In this document: piece by piece, positions 16,901-25,218 of the stretch
Numbering within the stretch: the stretch's first letter is position 1
How the letters are laid out: each line of letters opens with the position of its first letter
From: JAHBXE01 sp044222195
GTDB lineage: Bacteria; Planctomycetota; Phycisphaerae; Phycisphaerales; UBA1924
DNA: 64,000 bases
Assembly (NCBI GenBank): GCA_044222195.1
Contig: JBGANS010000006.1
Coordinates: 124,001 to 188,000, forward strand
Direction of reading: 5' to 3'
The notes under the pieces: generated by a model
What the model was told of the DNA's origin: nothing
Database searches by the model: none
What the model saw: the letters and a program-made list of their open reading frames with translations, nothing else
Translations under genes and position numbers: made by a program

Positions 16901-17905
16901 GATGAGAAGGGGAAGGAGATGGCGCAGGGGCGCGATCTCTCGGAGATCAAGGCGAGGTTGTCTGCGAAGGCGAAGGCGAGTTTCGGGAAGCTGGCGAAGT
17001 CGAGCTTTGATCGTGATGGGCTCAAGGGATGGGAGTTTGGGGATCTCCAAGTGAGCATGGAGATCCAGCGCGGGGGGCTGCGGTTGGTGGCGTATCCGGC
17101 GCTGGTGGATCAAGGGCAGGCGGTTTCGCTGAGGCTGCTGGATTCGAAGGAGGAAGCGGCGGAGGCGACGAGAGCGGGGCTGCGGCGGCTGTTCATGCTG
17201 GAGGCGAGGGATGAGCTCACGTATCACCTGCGGCTGATACCGAACCAGACGGCGCTGGGGCTGCACTATGCGACGCTGGGTGGAAAGGCGGAGCTTGAGC
17301 GGGAACTGTCAGAGATGATTTGTGAGCGGGCGTTTCTGACGGGGCGGCCGGTGGTGCGGACGAAGGCCGAGTTTGATGCGAGGTTGAACGAAGGGTGGAA
17401 GCAGATCGGTCCGGCCGCGAAGGAGACGGGGCTTTTGGTGAGCGAGATACTGGCGGCGAAGCAGGCGATCGCGATGCGGATTCCAGACCAAGTGCCACCG
17501 GCGTGGAAGGCGGCGATTGACGACATCGAGGATCACCTGGTGCGGCTGATGCCCAAGGGCTTTTTGCGGACGACGCCGTTTGAGCAACTGCGGCAGTTTC
17601 CGAGGTATCTCAACGCGGTCATCGTGCGGCTGCAGAAGCTGGAGAATGCGGGGCTGGCGAAGGATGCGAGGTGGAGGGATGAACTGGTGCTGCACTGGCG
17701 GCGGTACACAGATGTGGCGAACCAGCTGGCGGCGACGGTGAGCAGCGGCGGGGTGAAGCCGGATGCGCGGCGGGTGCCGGAGATCGCGGCGTATCGGTGG
17801 ATGCTGGAGGAGTTTCGCGTGTCGCTGTTTGCGCAGGAACTCGGGACGGCAATGCCGGTGTCGGCGAAGCGGCTGGAGGAGCAGTGGGGGAAGGTGGGGG
17901 TGTAG
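13970..17905 (+). CDS. hrpA: ATP-dependent DEAH-box RNA helicase HrpA
   Basis: The 1311 residues match the usual size of HrpA (about 1300). Motif I is CGETGSGKT (residues 102-110), Ia TQPRRIAARTVA, motif II IIIDEAHERGLN, motif III VTSATID, motif V VATNVAETSLT-like (LATNVAETSLTVPGIRYV) and motif VI QRKGRCGR. Winged-helix, HA2 and OB-fold regions follow, then the long C-terminal DUF3418-like domain that distinguishes HrpA from shorter DEAH proteins. In E. coli HrpA acts on stalled ribosomes and mRNA. The start is a GTG at 13970; an ATG at 13963 is out of frame. The FAD monooxygenase gene follows after 9 bases. Confidence 0.93.
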   Translation: MSIEPRDIPSREEITSRFGEAMLADRLRLRRRVTATDLAVERGKPHEGMVVELKKELERSVARRAWREEHRPRPKLDQDLPIIARKEDIKKAIAENQVCIICGETGSGKTTQLPQICLELGRGVAGMIGHTQPRRIAARTVATRIAEELGTEVGRGPVGYKVRFGDKTGPETFIKVMTDGILLAETQNDRWLEQYDTIIIDEAHERGLNIDFLLGYLKQLLPRRPELKVIVTSATIDPERFARHFESGGRAAPIVEVSGRTYPVEVRYRALTGEEDNREWDQEQGILAAVDELAAEGSGDVLVFLAGEREIRQTAEALRKHHPAGTEILPLYARLSAAEQMRVFAPHPGRRIVLATNVAETSLTVPGIRYVVDPGFARMSRYNHRTKVQRLPIEAISRASADQRKGRCGRVAAGVCIRLYSEEDFAARDQFTEPEILRTNLASVILQMKALRLGAVEEFPFVEPPDSRMIKDGYETLHELGAIDEKGELTKLGVQLAKLPIDPRLGRMILAGAAEASLREVLIIAAALSVQDPRERPMAAAEKADIAHRQWQDENSDFVAILNLWKGYQEAGEHLSHSKLRKWCQERFLSYLRMREWEDIHQQLHGLLGDMGFHENVKPAGFDAVHRALLTGLLSNVGTRAETFEYSGGRGSKFSLFPGSGLFKKGPKWVMASEIVQTTRLYARTAAKIDPAWIELVAGHVLKRSYSDGHWSRDAGHAVAFERVTLFGIEVVAKRRVNFGNVDVKAARELFILHALVYGETKAEWGFLKKNLKLVEEVKELEAKARRADILVDREAMYAIYEAKLPEWVCGVATMEKWRKEDRGAEKTLEMSRGEIVKRATPEITAEKFPEYLGVAGTKLRIDYKLDPGGEDDGLTLRIPIEALIAADEHRVEWLVPGLLQEKILALFRCLPKAYRKGLEPAPALAEACARELPFGEGSLMAALSRKVEEKKGFTIPAEAWQPKGVPDHLKMLVVVMDEKGKEMAQGRDLSEIKARLSAKAKASFGKLAKSSFDRDGLKGWEFGDLQVSMEIQRGGLRLVAYPALVDQGQAVSLRLLDSKEEAAEATRAGLRRLFMLEARDELTYHLRLIPNQTALGLHYATLGGKAELERELSEMICERAFLTGRPVVRTKAEFDARLNEGWKQIGPAAKETGLLVSEILAAKQAIAMRIPDQVPPAWKAAIDDIEDHLVRLMPKGFLRTTPFEQLRQFPRYLNAVIVRLQKLENAGLAKDARWRDELVLHWRRYTDVANQLAATVSSGGVKPDARRVPEIAAYRWMLEEFRVSLFAQELGTAMPVSAKRLEEQWGKVGV

Positions 17906-17914
17906 AGGAGGGTT

Positions 17915-19132
17915 GTGGCGCTTCGCGTGGGGATCATCGGGTGCGGGACGGCCGGGCAGGCGGCTGGGGTGTTGCTGTCGCGCGCCGGGCATCGGGTGAC
18001 GGTGTTGGAGCGGGCGCCGCGGATCGGACCGGTGGGAGCGGGGCTGTTGATTCAGCCGACGGGGATGGCGGTGCTTGAAGAGCTCGGGGTCCTGGCGAAG
18101 GTGATGGCGGCGGGGACGAAGATCAGGTACCTCAAGGGAGAGACGGATCGCGGGCGAGTGATTCTTGATCTCGCGTACGAGGACCTGCGCCCGGGGCTCT
18201 TCGGGCTGGGTGTGCATCGCGGGACTTTGTTCACGATTCTTCAGGAGGCGGTGGACGCGGCGGGGGTGGAGGTGAGGTGCGGGTGCGAAGTAGTGTCGCT
18301 TCGGGAAGTGGACGGCGATGCGCGAGTGGTGGCGGACAGCTCGGTAGGGGAGCACGGGCCGTTTGATGTCGTGGTGGTTGCGGACGGGGCGAAGTCGGCG
18401 CTGCGGGACCGGTGCGTGCGTGTGCGGCGGGCGAGGGAGTACCCGTGGGGAGCGATGTGGTTTGTGGGCGAGGATGCGGCGGGGGTGTATGGGGAGACCT
18501 TGGCGCAGGTGTATCGGGGAACCGGGAGGATGATCGGGTTCCTGCCTTCGGGGATCGGGCCGCGGGGCACACGGACGGTGAGCGTGTTCTGGAGCGTGCG
18601 GTGCGAACAGCGTCGGGCCGGTGCGAAGAGCGGGGGACGATTGGAAGCGTGGAAGGCGGAGGTGAGGGCCTTGACGGACAAGGCAGAGCCGATCCTGGAG
18701 CAGGTTGTGGCGGACGAGCAGCTCATCTTTGCGGCGTATCAGGATGTGGTGGTGCAGCGGTGCCATGAAGGGCCGGTGGTGTGCATAGGTGATGCGGCGC
18801 ATGCGATGAGCCCGCAGCTTGGGCAGGGGGCGAACCTGGCCCTGATGGATGCGTCGGCGTTAGCTCAATGCCTGGCCGGCGAGGAGATTCGAGCAGCGCT
18901 GGCGCGGTTTTCGGGCATGAGGCTCCGGAATGTGCGGTTCTATCAGTTTGCATCTCGGTGGCTGACACCTCTATTTCAGTCGGGATGGGAATGGGCGAGT
19001 CCGGTTCGGGATCGGTTCATGGGACCGATGTGCCGCGTGGGGTGGTGCCGGCGCGAGATGCTGAGGAGCCTGGTTGGGGTAAAGACTGGGATATTGGGGA
19101 GTGGGCCAATCCCTGGACCGATGGTGCAATAA
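17915..19132 (+). CDS. FAD-dependent monooxygenase/hydroxylase
   Basis: The 405 residues are typical of group A flavin monooxygenases. An N-terminal dinucleotide motif VGIIGCGTAGQAAG (residues 5-18) ends with the acidic residue in VTVLERA, followed by GAGLLIQPTGMAVLEELG. The middle DG motif is VVVADGAKSALR, and GDAAHAMSPQLGQGANLALMDA near residue 292 binds the ribityl/phosphate part of FAD. The substrate may be an aromatic or polyprenyl compound. The start is a GTG 9 bases after hrpA, so co-transcription is likely. Confidence 0.85.
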   Translation: MALRVGIIGCGTAGQAAGVLLSRAGHRVTVLERAPRIGPVGAGLLIQPTGMAVLEELGVLAKVMAAGTKIRYLKGETDRGRVILDLAYEDLRPGLFGLGVHRGTLFTILQEAVDAAGVEVRCGCEVVSLREVDGDARVVADSSVGEHGPFDVVVVADGAKSALRDRCVRVRRAREYPWGAMWFVGEDAAGVYGETLAQVYRGTGRMIGFLPSGIGPRGTRTVSVFWSVRCEQRRAGAKSGGRLEAWKAEVRALTDKAEPILEQVVADEQLIFAAYQDVVVQRCHEGPVVCIGDAAHAMSPQLGQGANLALMDASALAQCLAGEEIRAALARFSGMRLRNVRFYQFASRWLTPLFQSGWEWASPVRDRFMGPMCRVGWCRREMLRSLVGVKTGILGSGPIPGPMVQ

Positions 19133-19165
19133 GAGTTGAATAGCTCGTTAAGCTTGAACAACGGG

Positions 19166-19194
19166 CTCCCGGTACGCCCAGCGGGGTTCGGGAG
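19166..19194 (+). terminator. Possible hairpin before first paralog
   Basis: CTCCCG (19166-19171) can pair with CGGGAG (19189-19194), with inner CCC/GGG pairing. It stands between the monooxygenase stop and the ribosome binding site at 19202, and could be a terminator or leader structure; no U-tract is seen. Confidence 0.25.
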
Positions 19195-19212
19195 GTCGTT
19201 TGGAGAAACAGC

Positions 19213-20652
19213 ATGCTCAGTCGTCGAATTCGTGGTCTGGCGGTCGCGGCGGTGGTTGGGGTTGTGGCCCTTGCGGGCACGGTCGCGACGGCGCAGGACT
19301 TTGGGGGCGGCGGTCGGGGCGGTTTCGGCGGCGGCGGGATGATGGGAGGGGGCGGGCTCAACAGCCGCGACCTTGACCGCTACCAGGACATGCTGAGCCT
19401 GACGCGGGACCAGCGGGACACGGTGAAGGCGCTCTTTGAGGGGTACCAGGAGCAATCCCGGAACCTCGGGGAGGACATGCGGGACAAGATGCAGGAGATG
19501 CGGGACCAGATGCGCGACGGCGATGCGTCGGTCCGGCGTGGGTTCGCGGATGCGATGACGTCGTTCCGGAAGCAGCGTGAGAAGATGGATGCGTCGTTCT
19601 TCTCGGATGTGCAGGCGATCCTGACGCCGGAGCAGTCGGCGCTGTGGCCGAAGGTTGAGCGGACGCGTCGGCGGGAGCAGTCGATCGGGCGCGGGTTCAT
19701 GAGCGGCGAGCGAGCGGACGTCATCAAGATCCTCGAGCAGGAGAACCTGCCCGCGGATGTGAAGGCGAAGCTCCAGCCGGTGCTGGATCAGTACGAGATC
19801 GATCTTGATCGCGAGCTGGCGGCGAGAACGAAGCTCTTTGACGAGAACATGGCCAAGGTGATGGAAGTGATGGCGGGCGCGAACGGCGACCCGACGCAGA
19901 TCGGCGACAAGCTGCAGGGTGTTCTGACGCAGACGCGCGAGGCGAGTGTGCGGGTGCGCGAGGTGAACCGCAAGGCGGCGCGGCAGGTTGAAGAGCTGCT
20001 GCCGGAAGACAAGAAGGCGGTGTTTGCCGAGGCGTTCAAGGTGGCGAGCTTCCCGAATGTGTACCGCCCGACGCAGGCGGGCCGGCAGATCACGGCCGCG
20101 GCGGGCTTTGCGGACTTGACGGAAGAGCAGCGGACGGCGATCGCGGCGATGAAGGAATCGCACGCACGCGAGACGGCGGCGCTCGAGGCGCAGCTGGCGA
20201 CGGCGACGGAAGAGCAGGAGATGACGATCACGGCCGATCAACTGGCGCGTCGCTTTGGCGGCGGAATGATGATGGGCCAGCGTGGTGGGCAGGGCGGACC
20301 GGGGGGCGGCGGTCAGGGTGGACAGGGAGGTGGCGGGCGCGGGGGGAACCAGGCGGATGGTGGCCAGCGCGGGAATCGCGGCGGGCAAGGCGGCGGTGGT
20401 GGCCAGCGAGGCGGCCAGGGTGGGGGCGGACCGCAAGGTGGCGGGCCGGGAGGTGGGCGCGGGCAGGAGACGGGGCCGGTGGCGGACCTGCGTCAGAAGC
20501 TGCGTGACCTTGATCGGAGCACGCAGGAAAGCCTGAAGAAGGTACTGCGACCGGAGCAGGTCGACCGGTTGCCGGAGCCTGATCGCGGGGGCGATCGGGG
20601 CGGGAACACGGACCCGCGGCAGCGTCGGCGGGACCAGCTGAATCGGACGTGA
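19213..20652 (+). CDS. Exported helical protein, paralog 1, with Gly/Gln-rich insert
   Basis: This protein has 479 residues with a signal peptide (AVAAVVGVVALAGTVATAQ). The body is charged and helical, with Spy/LTxxQ-like phrases (SLTRDQRDTVKALFEGYQ, ILTPEQSALWPKVERTRRR, LTEEQRTAIAAMKESHAR, VLRPEQVDRLPEP). Residues 355-420 form a Gly/Gln/Arg low-complexity insert absent from its two paralogs downstream. All three share W-x-K/R-VER-x-RRR-E/D followed by SG, a central AREVNRKAARQVEELLPEDKK-type segment and VYRPT. The function is not known: LTxxQ families include periplasmic chaperones and metal-stress proteins. The GGAGA ribosome site is 7 bases upstream. Confidence 0.7.
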   Translation: MLSRRIRGLAVAAVVGVVALAGTVATAQDFGGGGRGGFGGGGMMGGGGLNSRDLDRYQDMLSLTRDQRDTVKALFEGYQEQSRNLGEDMRDKMQEMRDQMRDGDASVRRGFADAMTSFRKQREKMDASFFSDVQAILTPEQSALWPKVERTRRREQSIGRGFMSGERADVIKILEQENLPADVKAKLQPVLDQYEIDLDRELAARTKLFDENMAKVMEVMAGANGDPTQIGDKLQGVLTQTREASVRVREVNRKAARQVEELLPEDKKAVFAEAFKVASFPNVYRPTQAGRQITAAAGFADLTEEQRTAIAAMKESHARETAALEAQLATATEEQEMTITADQLARRFGGGMMMGQRGGQGGPGGGGQGGQGGGGRGGNQADGGQRGNRGGQGGGGGQRGGQGGGGPQGGGPGGGRGQETGPVADLRQKLRDLDRSTQESLKKVLRPEQVDRLPEPDRGGDRGGNTDPRQRRRDQLNRT

Positions 20653-20678
20653 GCGGGGGAAGAGAGCACGAGCGGAGC

Positions 20679-20718
20679 GCGGGCCGCGTGCCGGGAGGCA
20701 ACGCGGCCCGCTTCTTTT
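20679..20718 (+). terminator. Rho-independent terminator
   Basis: GCGGGCCGCGT (20679-20689) pairs perfectly with ACGCGGCCCGC (20701-20711), leaving an 11-base loop, and is followed by TTCTTTT. It ends transcription of paralog 1, so paralogs 1 and 2 have separate transcripts or partial read-through. Confidence 0.85.
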
Positions 20719-20829
20719 GCGGGCTGGGTGGGGGGAACTGGTGAGCGGGTTGACGGACTGGGGTGCGTTGCGCGTCTAGTGGCGGTAGGCTCGGCCGCTT
20801 CGGCCGGGGGTCAAGTCAGGAGCACACTC

Positions 20830-22074
20830 ATGAAGAACGTTGTGGCGATGCTGTCGTTGGTGGTTGGTTCCACGGTCGCTCTGGCGGCTCTGCCGGCCTT
20901 GGCGCAGGAGCGGGTGATGGTGACGGCGTCGGTCGTCGGCGATGGCCCGGCCATGGGTGCGTCGGGTCGGATCAGCAAGGGCGCGGTGGAGGCGTACGCC
21001 AAGCTCCTGGGAATGAGTGAAGAGCAGAAGACGACGGCGATGACGCTGCACGACGGGTACGACGCCGAGTATTCGCAGGCGACAAAGGAGTTCTCGGCGG
21101 CGATGGAGGAGATGAGGCGGTCGGCGGAAGAGTCGGACGATCACTCGGTGTTCATGGAGAAGATGCCCAAGGCGCGGGAAGAGCTGTCGAAGAAGACCAA
21201 GAACCTCGAGAAGCGGTTCATGAACGACCTGAAGGATCTGCTGAACACGGATCAGCAGCCGGCGTGGGGGAAGGTTGAGAGGCATCGCCGGCGGGATGTC
21301 CTGCTGCGGCCGGGTTCCGTGAGCGGGGAGGGCGTGAACCTGCTGGAGACCGTGGAGGGGCTGAAGCTCTCGCCGGAAGTGGCGGCGACGCTGTCGGAGG
21401 CGCTCGCGGCGTACGAAACGGACATGGATCGGGTGCTGCAGGCGAAGCAGAAGATGCAGGACGACCAGCCGCCCTTTGAGCCGGGGAAGGGCTTTGACGT
21501 GGAGGCGTTCCAGGCGCGGATGAAGAGTGCGCGCGAGGCGGGGCTCCAGGTTCGCGAGGTGAACCAGACGTACCAGCGGCGGATCGAGAACGCACTGGCG
21601 GAGGACAAGCGACCGGCGTTTACGGATGCGGTGAAGCGGGCGACGTACCCGCAGGTGTACCGGCCGTCGCGGGTGACGCGGCACATGGATGCGGCCGCGA
21701 AGTTTGAGGACCTGAACGGGGAGCAGAAGGAGACGCTGGCGAACCTGAGGACGTCGTACGCGCGGGATGCGGCGGCGCTGAACGACAAGTGGGCGAGCGA
21801 GATCGAGGCGGCGGAGAAGAAGGGCGGCGAGGGCGGGGAGATGGCGATCGCCGGTGGCGGGATGATGCGGGTGCAGTTCGGCGAAGGGGACGATAACTCG
21901 CCTCTGGCGCAGGCGCGGAAGGCGCGGCGCGAGCTCGACGACAAGACGCGTACTCGGCTGGAGTCGATCCTGACCAAGGAGCAGCGAGAGAAGCTGCCGA
22001 AAGAGCCTGAGGGTCGTGCCGCCGGTTTCAACGGGCAGTTTGTGACAGACGACGCTGTCCGGATTGGGCGCTAA
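20830..22074 (+). CDS. Exported helical protein, paralog 2
   Basis: This protein has 414 residues from the ATG at 20830, with AGGAG 7 bases upstream; the frame extends upstream without support. A signal peptide ends in ALAALPALAQ. It shares the domain plan of paralog 1 and lacks the Gly/Gln insert. Shared segments are LLGMSEEQKTTAMTLHDGY, WGKVERHRRRDVLL followed by SGEG, REVNQTYQRRIENALAEDKRPAF, VYRPSRVTRHMDAAAKF and a closing ILTKEQREKLPKEP. The evenly spaced heptad-like helices suggest an elongated periplasmic or outer-membrane-associated protein. Its place just upstream of the T2SS operon hints at, but does not prove, a link to that system. Confidence 0.7.
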   Translation: MKNVVAMLSLVVGSTVALAALPALAQERVMVTASVVGDGPAMGASGRISKGAVEAYAKLLGMSEEQKTTAMTLHDGYDAEYSQATKEFSAAMEEMRRSAEESDDHSVFMEKMPKAREELSKKTKNLEKRFMNDLKDLLNTDQQPAWGKVERHRRRDVLLRPGSVSGEGVNLLETVEGLKLSPEVAATLSEALAAYETDMDRVLQAKQKMQDDQPPFEPGKGFDVEAFQARMKSAREAGLQVREVNQTYQRRIENALAEDKRPAFTDAVKRATYPQVYRPSRVTRHMDAAAKFEDLNGEQKETLANLRTSYARDAAALNDKWASEIEAAEKKGGEGGEMAIAGGGMMRVQFGEGDDNSPLAQARKARRELDDKTRTRLESILTKEQREKLPKEPEGRAAGFNGQFVTDDAVRIGR

Positions 22075-22333
22075 CGGCAACCGGGCTGGGTGCGAGCGGT
22101 AATTGCAAGAAGTGAGAGGCGGGTTCGTTTGCCTCTGGGGCAGTTCGCCTTCCGGGCGCTCGGTCCGGGTGTAACGGAGTCGGTGCGGGTTGGTAGGAAT
22201 GGTTCGGTGGCGCGAAAGGTCTGTTGCGCGCCAACGAAGAAGGGGTGGCCCGCCGCGTTTATACTTGTTCGGAAGCGGTTCGTTGCCGCGGGATGTTCAG
22301 GAGCGCGGGGTTTCACCAAGCAGGAGCCGAGCC

Positions 22334-23569
22334 ATGGTGCACGTGAGACGAACGGTTTTGGGCAAGGTCGCGGCGGTGGCCGTGGCGGTGTTGAGCGTGT
22401 GCCTGCCGGCGCGGGCGCAGTTCGGCATGGGGGGGATGGAGTTCACGGACTTCCTCTCGCCGATCAGCAAGAAGTCGGTGGAGACGTACGCGCAGCTGGT
22501 GGGGATGGACGCGGACCAGAAGTCCACGGCGCTCGCGCTGCAGGACGGGTATCGCGCTTCGTTCAAGCAGTTCCAGGAGGATGTGAAGAAGCAGACCAAG
22601 GAGATGATGGAGAAGGTGCAGGACTCCGGGGACTGGAGTTCGTACGGGAAAGACGCGGCCAAGATGGGCCAGCAGCTGACGGAGCGGATGGAGAAGCTGG
22701 AGAAGGAGTTTTTCGAGAACGTGAAGGCGACGCTGAACCCGGCGCAGCTGGAGAAGTGGCCGCGGGTGGAGCGGATGCGTCGGCGCGACAACACGATGCG
22801 GATGAGCTTTGTGAGCGGTCAGAACGTGGACCTGTTCAAGATGCTCTCGAACGTCGGGGTGAAGTTTGACGCGACGCCGGAGCTGTCTCAGGAGATGGAG
22901 CGGTACGAGATGGAGCTGGAGAAGCAGCTCAAGGCGTTCGAGACGTGGGGCAAAGAGCAGCAGGAGAAGAACGTCAAGATGATGGAAGGCGGGATGCAGA
23001 ACTTCGACATGACCAAGATCCAGGACATGATGAAGGAAATGACGACCATGGCGAAGGCGATCCGGGACACGAACCGCCAGTTCGCCCGGACGGTGGAGCC
23101 GCTGCTGCCGGCGGACAAGCAGGCGAAGTTTGACATGGAGATCAAGCGGCGCAGCTTCCCGAAGGTGTACAAAGAGGGCTACCCGGCCAAGGCGATCGCC
23201 GAGGCGATGAAGTTCAACGATCTTGACGCGAGCCAGAAGGAGACGATCGCGCTGCTCAAGGAGGGGTACGAGCGCGATGTAGAGACGGCGAACAAGGCCT
23301 GGGCCGCGGCCATCGAAGAGCGCGAGGAGAAGAACGGCGGGACGATGGGCGCGATGATGGCGATGTACACGGGTGGCGGGGACGGGAAGGACGCGGTCGG
23401 TGATGCCCGCAAGGCCCGGCGCGAGCTGGATGGACGGGTGAAGGACAAGCTGATGACGCTGCTCAACGAGGAGCAGAAGAAGCGGTTACCCGAGGACAAG
23501 CCGGACCCCAAGGACAACAGGATGGGGATGGACTTCTTCAACGTCGATCCGCCGGAGCAGGATGATTGA
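22334..23569 (+). CDS. Exported helical protein, paralog 3
   Basis: This protein has 411 residues from the ATG at 22334, with AGGAG 7 bases upstream. A signal peptide ends in VCLPARAQ. It is the third member of the tandem family: LVGMDADQKSTALALQDGY, WPRVERMRRRDNTMRMSFVSG, RDTNRQFARTVEPLLPADKQAKF, VYKEGYPAKAIAEAMKF and LLNEEQKKRLPEDKP align with the other two. Highly charged, Lys/Glu/Met-rich, probably all helical. A TATACT at 22260-22265 could be a -10 element of its own promoter; the 259-base gap before it holds nothing else clear. The gspE gene begins 47 bases downstream. Confidence 0.7.
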   Translation: MVHVRRTVLGKVAAVAVAVLSVCLPARAQFGMGGMEFTDFLSPISKKSVETYAQLVGMDADQKSTALALQDGYRASFKQFQEDVKKQTKEMMEKVQDSGDWSSYGKDAAKMGQQLTERMEKLEKEFFENVKATLNPAQLEKWPRVERMRRRDNTMRMSFVSGQNVDLFKMLSNVGVKFDATPELSQEMERYEMELEKQLKAFETWGKEQQEKNVKMMEGGMQNFDMTKIQDMMKEMTTMAKAIRDTNRQFARTVEPLLPADKQAKFDMEIKRRSFPKVYKEGYPAKAIAEAMKFNDLDASQKETIALLKEGYERDVETANKAWAAAIEEREEKNGGTMGAMMAMYTGGGDGKDAVGDARKARRELDGRVKDKLMTLLNEEQKKRLPEDKPDPKDNRMGMDFFNVDPPEQDD

Positions 23570-23593
23570 AGTCGGTTTCAGGATGTCACTAGC

Positions 23594-23608
23594 CCCGGCG
23601 ATGCCGGG
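23594..23608 (+). repeat. Small hairpin in front of gspE
   Basis: CCCGGC-GAT-GCCGGG forms a 6-base stem with a 3-base loop that ends 8 bases before the chosen gspE start. It could affect translation initiation or partly end transcription from paralog 3. Confidence 0.3.
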
Positions 23609-23616
23609 TGGTCAGG

Positions 23617-25218
23617 ATGAGCACCATCGAATCCAAGCCCATCATCGATACTCACGACCGCAGCGCGGCACTTCCCGCGGCGTCCATGCCTGTGCTTGAA
23701 GAGAAGCCGGAGGTGGACGCCGCGGCGTCGTCGCTGGCGACCCCGGAGCAGGCGGTGCGGCTGCGGGCGGTTCCGTATGCGTTCAGGGATGGGCGGCTCC
23801 TGGTGGCGATGCTCGATCCGACGGACCTGGAGGGCGCGGACGAGATCAGCGTGTCGGCCGGTCGGCCGGTGACGCGGGTGGGGATCGTGGCGGAGGCGTT
23901 CACGGAACTGCTTCGCGGGACGTACGGGACGACGGCGGCGCAGATGGCGGCGCGGCTGGCGGGCGGGGGCGAGCCGGAAGATGATCTGACGACGAACCTG
24001 GAGGCTGTGGAGGCGGACGACCTGCACCGGATGGCGGAGCAGCCGTCGCTGATCAACCTGGTGAATCTGATCATTCTCGAGGCGATCCGGGCGCGGGCGT
24101 CGGACGTGCACATTGAGCCCTTTGAGAAAAAGCTCGCGGTGAAGTACCGGGTGGACGGGGTTCTGATTGAGCAGGAGCCGCCGCCCAAGCACCTGCAACC
24201 GGCGATCACGAGCCGCATCAAGATCATGGGCGGGATGAACATCGCGGAGCGGTATGCGCCGCAGGATGGACACATCACGCTGCGGTTTGAGGGGCGGAAG
24301 ATCGACATCCGCGTGAGCACGGTGCCGACGCTCTATGGCGAGAGCGTGGTGATGCGGATCCTGGACAAGGAGTCGATCAAGCTCGAGCTCGAGGCGCTGG
24401 GGATGGGGGCGGCGGACCGGGAGAAGGTTCAGCAGCTCATCGATCTGCCGCACGGGATGGTGCTGGTGACGGGTCCGACGGGGAGCGGCAAGACGACGAC
24501 GCTGTACGCGGCGCTGTCGAAGCTGTACGACCCATCGCTGAAGATCATCACGATTGAGGACCCGGTTGAGTATGAACTTTCGGGTGTGAACCAGATCCCG
24601 GTGAATCCGAAGCGCGGGTTGACGTTTGCGCAGGGGCTGCGGCACATCCTGCGGCAGGACCCGGACGTGATCATGGTGGGTGAGATCCGCGATGCGGAGA
24701 CGGCGGAGATCGCCATCCGGGCAGCCTTGACAGGGCACCTGCTCTTCTCGACGCTGCACACGAACAACGCGATCAGCGCGGTGGGGCGGCTACTGGACAT
24801 GGGGATCGAGCCGTTCCTGCTGGCGAGCACCCTGGAAGGGATTCAGGCGCAGCGGCTGGGGCGGCGGGTGTGCCAGGTGTGCAAGGTGCCGATGCCGCTG
24901 CCGGAAGAGGTCAAGCACCGGCTGGCGCCGCAAGAGCTGGCGATGTTCAAGAACGGGATGTGCTGGCGCGGGGCGGGGTGCGACAAGTGCGACAACTCCG
25001 GGTATCGCGGGCGGCTGGGGTTCTTTGAAGTGGTCGTGACGAACGCGGCGATGCGGCAGGCGATCAGCGAGCGGGTGGGCTCATCGGAGCTCAACCGGAT
25101 CACGGCGCCGCTCTATACGACGATGCGGCGCGATGGCGTGATGAAGGCGGCGAACGGGTTCACGACGGTTGAGGAAGTGCTCCGCGCGACGCAGGATGCG
25201 GATGAGGCGGTGGGTTGA
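23617..25218 (+). CDS. gspE: Type II secretion assembly ATPase GspE
   Basis: This protein has 533 residues from the ATG at 23617; an in-frame GTG at 23608 is the alternative. A shortened N1/MshEN-like domain precedes the core ATPase. The core has ASDVHIEPFEKKLAVKYRVDG, Walker A GPTGSGKTTT near residue 286, the Asp box TIEDPVEYEL, Walker B DPDVIMVGEIRDAETA and the His box LTGHLLFSTLHTNNA. A Zn-binding tetracysteine follows: CQVC near residue 417 and CDKC after an insert. It powers pseudopilus assembly at the inner membrane. It heads a chain of 11 overlapping secretion genes; its stop shares one base with the gspF start. Confidence 0.95.
   Translation: MSTIESKPIIDTHDRSAALPAASMPVLEEKPEVDAAASSLATPEQAVRLRAVPYAFRDGRLLVAMLDPTDLEGADEISVSAGRPVTRVGIVAEAFTELLRGTYGTTAAQMAARLAGGGEPEDDLTTNLEAVEADDLHRMAEQPSLINLVNLIILEAIRARASDVHIEPFEKKLAVKYRVDGVLIEQEPPPKHLQPAITSRIKIMGGMNIAERYAPQDGHITLRFEGRKIDIRVSTVPTLYGESVVMRILDKESIKLELEALGMGAADREKVQQLIDLPHGMVLVTGPTGSGKTTTLYAALSKLYDPSLKIITIEDPVEYELSGVNQIPVNPKRGLTFAQGLRHILRQDPDVIMVGEIRDAETAEIAIRAALTGHLLFSTLHTNNAISAVGRLLDMGIEPFLLASTLEGIQAQRLGRRVCQVCKVPMPLPEEVKHRLAPQELAMFKNGMCWRGAGCDKCDNSGYRGRLGFFEVVVTNAAMRQAISERVGSSELNRITAPLYTTMRRDGVMKAANGFTTVEEVLRATQDADEAVG

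Noticed and set aside
13796..17266. 1156-codon minus-strand open frame opposite hrpA
   Set aside because: Arg/Pro/Leu/His-rich shadow of a G-biased plus-strand gene; no domain pattern, and hrpA motifs are certain.
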